A stretch of DNA of 28,494 nt from JBLMZW01 sp050259035 (GTDB taxonomy: Bacteria; Bacillota; Syntrophomonadia; Syntrophomonadales; DTU052), in contig JBLMZW010000048.1 of assembly GCA_050259035.1 (NCBI GenBank), forward strand, positions 1 to 28,494, given 5' to 3'. Positions 23,437-28,494 of this stretch are shown here, piece after piece (position 1 is the stretch's first letter; each line of letters begins with the position of its first letter). The notes beneath the pieces are model-generated. The model saw only the letters and a program-made list of their open reading frames with translations. It was not told the origin of the DNA and ran no database searches. The position numbers were made by a program, and so were the translations under genes.

Positions 23437-23451
23437 GCACTCCGACCTCCT

Positions 23452-23655
23452 TTAAGCCCTCTGTTCTTGTATTTCACGGTTTCGCATAATGGTCTTAGCC
23501 CGGGCTATATTATGCTTGACTTCGCTAATTCTCATGGGATTATCCAGTTGCCCGGTAGCCAGTTGAAACCTCAGATTGAATAGCTCATCTTTATAATCAC
23601 GAACTTTCTTTTGAAGTTCTTCGTCCGTAAGTTCGGCCATTTTCTTAGCTTTCAC
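23452..23655 (-). CDS. rpmC: 50S ribosomal protein L29
   Basis: 67 residues from GTG at 23655 (KAKKMAELTDEELQ), matching family N-termini; in-frame GTGs at 23664 and 23667 would add a short unmatched leader. Two antiparallel helices, near the exit tunnel at the trigger-factor and SRP dock. The start lies inside the last codons of rplP (11-nt overlap), so translation is coupled. Confidence 0.95.
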   Translation of the reverse strand: MKAKKMAELTDEELQKKVRDYKDELFNLRFQLATGQLDNPMRISEVKHNIARAKTIMRNREIQEQRA

Positions 23656-24079
23656 CAGCCTCACCACCCATTTCTTCTCTTTTTACAAATCTGCACTTAA
23701 CCGGAAGTTTGTGCGAGGCTAAACGCATTGCTTCTTTCGCTATCTCCTCGTTTACACCGGCCAATTCGAACATAACTCTGCCTGGTTTTACAACTGCGAT
23801 CCAATGCTCTGGTGAACCTTTACCCTTACCCATCCGAGTTTCAGCTGGCTTAGCAGTTATCGGGCGATCCGGGAAGATCTTAATCCACATCTTCCCACCG
23901 CGCTTAACATGTCGGTTGATAGCTATACGCGCAGCTTCAATCTGACGATTGGTTATCCATGCGGCTTCCAGAGCCTGCAACCCGAAGTCGCCGTAGGTTA
24001 CTTCGTTGCCCTTGTTCGCCTGACCCTTGGTGCTGGGCCGGTGTTGTCTTCTATACTTAACACGTTTTGGTAATAGCAC
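23645..24079 (-). CDS. rplP: 50S ribosomal protein L16
   Basis: 144 residues; shapes the A-site tRNA elbow pocket beside the peptidyl-transferase centre. LLPKRVKYRRQHRPSTKG, GSPEHWIAVVKPGRVMFELAG and the KLPVKCRFVKRE end are diagnostic. GTG at 24079 shares its G with the rpsC stop (TAGTG). Confidence 0.98.
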   Translation of the reverse strand: MLLPKRVKYRRQHRPSTKGQANKGNEVTYGDFGLQALEAAWITNRQIEAARIAINRHVKRGGKMWIKIFPDRPITAKPAETRMGKGKGSPEHWIAVVKPGRVMFELAGVNEEIAKEAMRLASHKLPVKCRFVKREEMGGEAGES

Positions 24080-24750
24080 TATTGTTCCCCTCCCTCGACC
24101 TTAACCGGGGGCCTCTTCTTGGCTTCGGGCAGAATTTCTCCCCGGTTAATCCAAACCTTAATGCCTATTTTGCCATAGGTTGTCATTGCTTCAGCAAATC
24201 CGTAATCGATATCTGCTCTGAGGGTATGGAGAGGTACTCTACCCTCGGCATGCCATTCGGAACGGGCTATTTCTGCTCCGCCCAATCGTCCCGACAAGTT
24301 AATCTTCATGCCCTTGGCACCGGAACGCATGGTACGTCCAACTGACTGTTTCATTGCCCGTCTAAAAGCGATTCTTTTTTCCAGTGACAATGCCACATTT
24401 TCGGCCACAATTTGAGCATCCAGTTCTGGTTTTTTAATTTCCAGGATGTTTACATTCACATTTTTTCCGGTCATGGCCGCAAGTTGTGTCTTAAGTTTTT
24501 CAACTTCTGTTCCCTGGCGCCCAATTACGATTCCTGGTTTAGCCACATTAATCGAGACCTTTACCCGATTTCCCGTCCGTTCGATTTCAACGGTGGAGAT
24601 TCCCGCAGCGTAAAATTTATCTTTGATAAAATGACGTATACGGTAGTCCTCGTGAAGAAGATCGGTATAGTCCCGATCGGCATACCATCTGGAATCCCAG
24701 CCACGCGTAACGCCGATTCTAAAACCCTTGGGGTGAACCTTCTGACCCAC
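24079..24750 (-). CDS. rpsC: 30S ribosomal protein S3
   Basis: 223 residues; part of the mRNA entry channel and helicase. A KH domain carries the GRQG loop at residues 77-80 (KPGIVIGRQGTEVEKLK). The C-terminal domain has GRLGGAEIARSEWHAEGRVP. GTG at 24750 shares a base with the rplV stop, giving the same TAGTG junction as rpsC-rplP. Confidence 0.98.
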   Translation of the reverse strand: MGQKVHPKGFRIGVTRGWDSRWYADRDYTDLLHEDYRIRHFIKDKFYAAGISTVEIERTGNRVKVSINVAKPGIVIGRQGTEVEKLKTQLAAMTGKNVNVNILEIKKPELDAQIVAENVALSLEKRIAFRRAMKQSVGRTMRSGAKGMKINLSGRLGGAEIARSEWHAEGRVPLHTLRADIDYGFAEAMTTYGKIGIKVWINRGEILPEAKKRPPVKVEGGEQ

Positions 24751-25091
24751 TAATCATCCTTCCTTTCTTTCACGACTACCGTTATATGACTGGTTCTGTG
24801 TTTCATCATATCTGCCCTTCCATAAGCACGGGGTTTCAATCTCTTGAGAGAAGGCCCCTGATCAACAAATACCTCTGATACATAAAGGGCATCTGAATTC
24901 ATATCAAAATTATGCTCCGCATTGGCTATAGCTGAATCCAAAACCTTGGCTACCAGGGGAGCTGCCTTCTTGTTCGTATACTTAAGAATAGCTCTGGCTT
25001 CAGCAACACCTTTTCCCCGAACCAGATCTATCACCTGGCGGGCTTTAAAGGGTGATACCCTAATATAACGTGCTATAGCTCGCGCTTCCAA
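24750..25091 (-). CDS. rplV: 50S ribosomal protein L22
   Basis: 113 residues. The beta-hairpin loop (LKRLKPRAYGRADMMKHRTS, about 82-101) lines the exit tunnel and is the macrolide-sensitive constriction. N-terminal ARYIRVSPFKARQVIDLVRG is typical. TTG at 25091, eight bases after GGGAGGG. Confidence 0.98.
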   Translation of the reverse strand: MEARAIARYIRVSPFKARQVIDLVRGKGVAEARAILKYTNKKAAPLVAKVLDSAIANAEHNFDMNSDALYVSEVFVDQGPSLKRLKPRAYGRADMMKHRTSHITVVVKERKDD

Positions 25092-25108
25092 ACTATACCC
25101 TCCCCTCG

Positions 25109-25393
25109 CTACCTCGCTCTGCTGCTTTTCTCGGACTTGCCTGCATGCCCCCGGTAGGTACGGGTAGGAGCAAACTCGCCCAACTTATGTCCGACCATAT
25201 CCTCGGTAACATATACCGGGATGTGCTTGCGACCGTCATGCACTGCCATTGTATGTCCAAGCATATCGGGCATTATGGTAGAACGGCGCGACCAGGTTTT
25301 AATAACCCTTTTCTGGCCAGATTCGTTCATAACCTCAATTTTTTTCAACAGTTTTTCTTCACAATAGGGACCCTTTTTTAAAGATCTACCCAT
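25109..25393 (-). CDS. rpsS: 30S ribosomal protein S19
   Basis: 94 residues from ATG 25393 (GRSLKKGPYCEEKLLKK), preceded by GGGAGGT. A longer in-frame reading to 25438 adds 15 non-homologous residues inside the rplB end and is rejected. S19 forms a complex with S13 in the 30S head and bridges to L5. HDGRKHIPVYVTEDMVGHKL is the family core. Confidence 0.97.
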   Translation of the reverse strand: MGRSLKKGPYCEEKLLKKIEVMNESGQKRVIKTWSRRSTIMPDMLGHTMAVHDGRKHIPVYVTEDMVGHKLGEFAPTRTYRGHAGKSEKSSRAR

Positions 25394-25418
25394 CTGGAAA
25401 AAGACCTCCCTTTCAGAT

Positions 25419-26243
25419 CTACTTACGCTTTTTAACAATCATTTTATCTGAAGGCTTCTTCTTCCTGGTCTTACCGCCAATGGCTATCTTACCCCAGGGA
25501 GAAACCGGGTATTTTCTACCTACCGGTGCACGACCTTCTCCACCGCCATGCGGGTGGTCAACCGGGTTCATTACTGAACCTCTAACTGTGGGTCTAATGC
25601 CCATCCATCTGGACCGCCCTGCTTTACCGATGGTTATATTCTCATGATCCAGGTTACCGACTTCGCCAATAGTTGCCCGGCAGTTCAAATGAACCAACCT
25701 AACTTCGGTCGATGGCAGCCTTACATGAGCGTAATCGCCTTCTTTGGCCATTAACTGTGCTGATGCTCCTGCTGATCTTACTATCTGCCCTCCGCGTCCG
25801 GGTCTGAGTTCAATATTATGAATAACAGTACCTAAAGGTATCAAGCGGAGCGGCAAGCAATTGCCAACTTTAATATCAGCTTCGGGTCCAGACATCACCT
25901 TATGACCAACTTTTAGTCCATTGGGGGCCAATATATAACGTTTTTCCCCATCTATATAGTGTAATAAGGCTATGTTGGCTGAACGATTGGGATCATATTC
26001 TATAGCCGCAACCTTGGCGACAACCCCATCCTTTAACCGTTTAAAATCAATCAAACGATAGCGGCGTTTATGCCCTGCCCCACGATGTCGAACAGTCACA
26101 CGCCCGTTGGCATTTCTTCCTGCTTTGGAAGTGAGCGGTTGAAGCAAGCTTTTTTCTGGCGTTGTTTTTGATATTTCCTCAAAGCTGAGGACAGTCATCT
26201 GTCTTCTGCCCGGTGAAGTGGGCTTGAATTTCTTAACGCCCAT
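25419..26243 (-). CDS. rplB: 50S ribosomal protein L2
   Basis: 274 residues; needed for subunit joining and peptidyl-transferase function. RHRGAGHKRRYRLIDFKR near 52-69 binds rRNA. The MNPVDHPHGGGEGRAPVG stretch holds the conserved histidines (His230, His232) close to the catalytic centre. ATG at 26243 after AAGGAGG. 31 nt downstream of rplW. Confidence 0.99.
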   Translation of the reverse strand: MGVKKFKPTSPGRRQMTVLSFEEISKTTPEKSLLQPLTSKAGRNANGRVTVRHRGAGHKRRYRLIDFKRLKDGVVAKVAAIEYDPNRSANIALLHYIDGEKRYILAPNGLKVGHKVMSGPEADIKVGNCLPLRLIPLGTVIHNIELRPGRGGQIVRSAGASAQLMAKEGDYAHVRLPSTEVRLVHLNCRATIGEVGNLDHENITIGKAGRSRWMGIRPTVRGSVMNPVDHPHGGGEGRAPVGRKYPVSPWGKIAIGGKTRKKKPSDKMIVKKRK

Positions 26244-26274
26244 TGGCCAAATTCCTCCTTAGGTGTATTGGAAA

Positions 26275-26565
26275 CTACATACCCTCGAATAAAGGTATTT
26301 TATGCCCGGACTTTAACGCAACTATCGCTTTCTTGCGGTCCGGTTTCCGGCCTTCGAACCGTCCCATGCGCCGTTTTTTGCCTCTGATATTCATGGTACT
26401 GACTTTCTCAACCTTAACATTGAATATCTCTTCAATAGCTTTTCTAATTTCAACCTTATTGGCCTTCTTATCCACCAAAAAAGTATATTTATTATCGGCC
26501 AAGAGGTTCATGGTTTTTTCTGTAATTACCGGTTTTATAATTATGTCCCTGGCTTCTTTGGTCAT
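26275..26565 (-). CDS. rplW: 50S ribosomal protein L23
   Basis: 96 residues; the exit-tunnel protein that docks trigger factor and SRP. DIIIKPVITEKTMNLLADNK and FNVKVEKVSTMNIRGKKRR (the loop) identify it. The ATG shares its A with the rplD stop (TAATG), so it is translationally coupled to L4. Confidence 0.98.
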   Translation of the reverse strand: MTKEARDIIIKPVITEKTMNLLADNKYTFLVDKKANKVEIRKAIEEIFNVKVEKVSTMNIRGKKRRMGRFEGRKPDRKKAIVALKSGHKIPLFEGM

Positions 26566-27188
26566 TAGCTTAGAACCCCCTCCACCCTGGCTACAGCATC
26601 TTTGGTGATAACCAGTGTCTTATGCGCCAGTACATCGTAAACACTCATAAAATCAGCTCTTACCGGTTTAATTCCCGGAATGTTCCTGGCTGATTTAACT
26701 ACGTTAGCATCACCGTCAGCGGTAACAACCAGAGCTTTATCTTTTACCTGCAATGCCCCGAGTATTTCAACCATTTTCTTGGTCTTGGGCTCATCAAATA
26801 CCAACTGATCTACAACTATAATGCTTTCATTTTGAGCCTTATCAGATAAAACGGATTTAAGAGCCAATCTTCTTACTTTGCGAGGCAGCTTAACAGAAAA
26901 ATCCCTGGGCTGAGGTCCGAAAATTATTCCACCCCCACGCCAAACCGGGGACCGTCTGCTGCCAGCACGAGCCCTGCCTGTTCCCTTTTGTCTCCAGGGT
27001 TTGCGGCCGCCTCCACGGACTTGACCGCGAGTTTTAGTTGATGCCGTTCCTGCCCTATAATTGGCAAGTTGAGCTTTGACTACCATGGAAACTACCGCCT
27101 GGTTGGGAGTGATACCAAATATTTCATCACTCAACTCTATTTCTCCAACCTGGACCCCGTCCATGTTGTAAACTGCAACCTTTGGCAT
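26565..27188 (-). CDS. rplD: 50S ribosomal protein L4
   Basis: 207 residues. A globular domain plus the long basic loop at about 54-88 (QVRGGGRKPWRQKGTGRARA) that reaches the tunnel constriction opposite L22. In gamma-proteobacteria L4 also represses the S10 operon. ATG at 27188 after GAAGGAGG; 18 nt from rplC. Confidence 0.98.
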   Translation of the reverse strand: MPKVAVYNMDGVQVGEIELSDEIFGITPNQAVVSMVVKAQLANYRAGTASTKTRGQVRGGGRKPWRQKGTGRARAGSRRSPVWRGGGIIFGPQPRDFSVKLPRKVRRLALKSVLSDKAQNESIIVVDQLVFDEPKTKKMVEILGALQVKDKALVVTADGDANVVKSARNIPGIKPVRADFMSVYDVLAHKTLVITKDAVARVEGVLS

Positions 27189-27206
27189 AAGTAGGCCTCC
27201 TTCACC

Positions 27207-27845
27207 CTAAGCTTTAACAGCATTCCTGATCGTTATCAATCCTTTGTTAGGTCCAGGAATTGACCCTCTGATCAGGACGATATTTTTTTCCGGCAATACC
27301 TTTACTATTTGCAGGTTCTGCATGGTTACTCTTTCGCCACCTAACCTACCAGGAAGCCTTCTCCCTTTGAAAACACGAGCCGGCCCTTTAGCACCAAGCG
27401 AACCAGGTCGCCGATGGTATTTAGATCCATGCCCCATGGGTCCCCTTTGAAACCCATGTCTCTTTATGCCCCCGGCAAAACCCTTACCTTTCGATGTGCC
27501 GCTAACATCAATCAGGTCGCCTTCCTGAAAAAGATCAACCTTGAGCTCTTGCCCGATTTCATAGATACCTGAATCTTCAACCCGGAATTCCTTGATCCAC
27601 CGGGTGGGTTTAACATTGGCCCTTACAAACTGTCCCTTATCGGGGCGATTAACCTTTTTTTCCTTGATGTTCGAAAATCCAACTTGAATGGCGTTATAAC
27701 CATCAGTTGTGGTATCTTTCTTCTTTAAAACAACACAGGGGCCGGCTTCTACCGCAGTTACGGGTACGGCTTGCCCATTCTCATCAAAAACCTGCGTCAT
27801 GCCTATTTTTAGGCCTAAAATTCCTTTAGTAATTTCTTTTGACAC
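27207..27845 (-). CDS. rplC: 50S ribosomal protein L3
   Basis: 212 residues; an early assembly protein whose loop (about 118-160, with SKGKGFAGGIKRHGFQRGPM) approaches the peptidyl-transferase centre, where changes give pleuromutilin and linezolid resistance. LGLKIGMTQVFDENG is the N-terminal mark. GTG at 27845 with AGGAGG upstream. 104 nt separate it from rpsJ; AGTTA-GAAT-TAACT there forms a small hairpin. Confidence 0.98.
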   Translation of the reverse strand: MSKEITKGILGLKIGMTQVFDENGQAVPVTAVEAGPCVVLKKKDTTTDGYNAIQVGFSNIKEKKVNRPDKGQFVRANVKPTRWIKEFRVEDSGIYEIGQELKVDLFQEGDLIDVSGTSKGKGFAGGIKRHGFQRGPMGHGSKYHRRPGSLGAKGPARVFKGRRLPGRLGGERVTMQNLQIVKVLPEKNIVLIRGSIPGPNKGLITIRNAVKA

Positions 27846-27949
27846 CTATACTACCTCCTGTTGCGAGCACGGTTTTCACGCAGTATACCTGTCGTGTGGT
27901 CAGTTAGAATTAACTAATCCTCATTCCAGGTCTCCCATTGGATCCCTGG

Positions 27950-28261
27950 TTAAAGCTTAATCTCGATATCTACTCCGGACGGTAAGTCCAGATGCATAAG
28001 CGCATCGATAGTCTTGGGATTGGGATCCAGTATATCGATTAGTCTCTTATGAGTTCTCATTTCAAACTGTTCCCGAGAATCTTTGTTTACATGGGGCGAT
28101 CTCAAGATTGTATATACGCTTCGTTCTGTCGGCAGCGGCACCGGTCCGGAGACCTTGGACCCATTCTTTTTAACCGCTTCTACGATCTTCTGTGCAGATT
28201 GATCGAGTAGCTTATGGTCAAAAGCCTTTAAACGAATCCTGACTTTTTGCTGGCCTTTCAC
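27950..28261 (-). CDS. rpsJ: 30S ribosomal protein S10 (NusE)
   Basis: 103 residues; a 30S head protein that also acts as NusE, linking NusG and the antitermination complex to ribosomes. RIRLKAFDHKLLDQSAQKIV and SGPVPLPTERSVYTILRSPH with the flexible loop are diagnostic. GTG at 28261 with AGGAGG upstream. It is the first gene of the S10 block; the spacer to tuf carries a stem-loop. Confidence 0.99.
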   Translation of the reverse strand: MKGQQKVRIRLKAFDHKLLDQSAQKIVEAVKKNGSKVSGPVPLPTERSVYTILRSPHVNKDSREQFEMRTHKRLIDILDPNPKTIDALMHLDLPSGVDIEIKL

Positions 28262-28322
28262 CTGGTAACTCCCTCCTAAATACTCTTTTCGATTTACACG
28301 GTTCCGGGCGTATCAACGTGAT

Positions 28323-28373
28323 GGAACAGAGCAATCCCTTGGAGCAGGTTATGCTCCGGGACTGCAGTGTTCC
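28323..28373 (-). promoter_or_regulatory. Stem-loop in the tuf-rpsJ spacer, possible S10 leader element
   Basis: On the minus strand GGAACA/TGTTCC closes an internal loop; then TCCC/GGGA and GGAGCA/TGCTCC stack under the loop TAACC: 16 pairs in three segments. There is no T-run, so it is not a terminator. Leaders that bind L4 precede rpsJ in other bacteria; whether this is one cannot be told from a single sequence. Confidence 0.45.
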
Positions 28374-28390
28374 TAAATTAGTCAGACAAT

Positions 28391-28494
28391 CTATTCCTGG
28401 TTGATCCCGGTAACTACACCGGCACCTACGGTTCTTCCACCTTCACGAATTGCGAACCGGAGTCCTTCTTCTACCGCTATCGGGGTTATCAACT
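28391..28494 (-). CDS. tuf: Elongation factor Tu, C-terminal end only
   Basis: The last 34 codons of EF-Tu, the GTPase that delivers aminoacyl-tRNA; the rest lies beyond the window. ITPIAVEEGLRFAIREGGRT followed by VGAGVVTGINQE is domain III, where GGRTVGAGVV is nearly invariant. It is upstream of rpsJ in the usual str-S10 junction, with a 129-nt spacer. Confidence 0.97.
   Translation of the reverse strand, partial: LITPIAVEEGLRFAIREGGRTVGAGVVTGINQE

Noticed and set aside
25394..25438. Extended start of rpsS
   Set aside because: The extra residues match no S19 and lie within the end of rplB; ATG 25393 has its own ribosome site.

Overview
The window looks like the chromosome of a Gram-positive, spore-forming anaerobe of the Clostridia, most like a syntrophic fatty-acid oxidiser of the Syntrophomonas type. 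That placement is an inference. It rests on an S10-spc-alpha ribosomal cluster in Clostridial order, a cwlD cortex amidase after rpsI, and a beta-oxidation cluster of acyl-CoA dehydrogenases with acetate-type CoA-transferases. No tRNA, rRNA, CRISPR array or recognisable insertion sequence was seen.

Region 1 (1-5469), fatty-acid metabolism. A minus-strand operon runs acyl-CoA dehydrogenase, CoA-transferase, second CoA-transferase (cut by the window edge). A plus-strand pair diverges from it: an XRE-type repressor and a second acyl-CoA dehydrogenase. The 300-base divergent region holds ATTAC-N4-GTAAT operators. One sits inside the predicted promoter of the minus operon and one at the predicted start of the repressor transcript, so a single regulator probably controls both units.

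Region 2 (5464-9916), a minus-strand operon: cwlD, a fused MEMO/LigB-AMMECR1 protein, its partner radical SAM enzyme AmrS, and a membrane-anchored SGNH-type hydrolase. CwlD makes spore-cortex muramic lactam; the AmmeMemoRadiSam pair has no settled reaction.

Region 3 (9917-11046), a 1.1 kb gap in the ribosomal locus with a plus-strand island. A 60-residue orphan protein has a strong promoter and terminator. Downstream is a roughly 430-nt segment that folds into nested helices, a three-way junction and a possible pseudoknot. I read it as a large structured noncoding RNA, and it is the most interesting part of the window. A minus-strand terminator closes the ribosomal operon at its far edge.

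Region 4 (11047-28494), all minus strand. In transcription order: the 3' end of tuf, rpsJ, rplC, rplD, rplW, rplB, rpsS, rplV, rpsC, rplP, rpmC, rpsQ, rplN, rplX, rplE, rpsN, rpsH, rplF, rplR, rpsE, rpmD, rplO, secY, adk, map, a KOW-domain protein, infA, rpmJ, rpsM, rpsK, rpsD, rpoA, rplQ, truA, rplM, rpsI. It makes ribosomal proteins, the RNA polymerase alpha subunit, the Sec channel and N-terminal Met removal. The ECF-transporter genes that B. subtilis carries between rplQ and truA are absent. More than half of these genes start with TTG or GTG rather than ATG.
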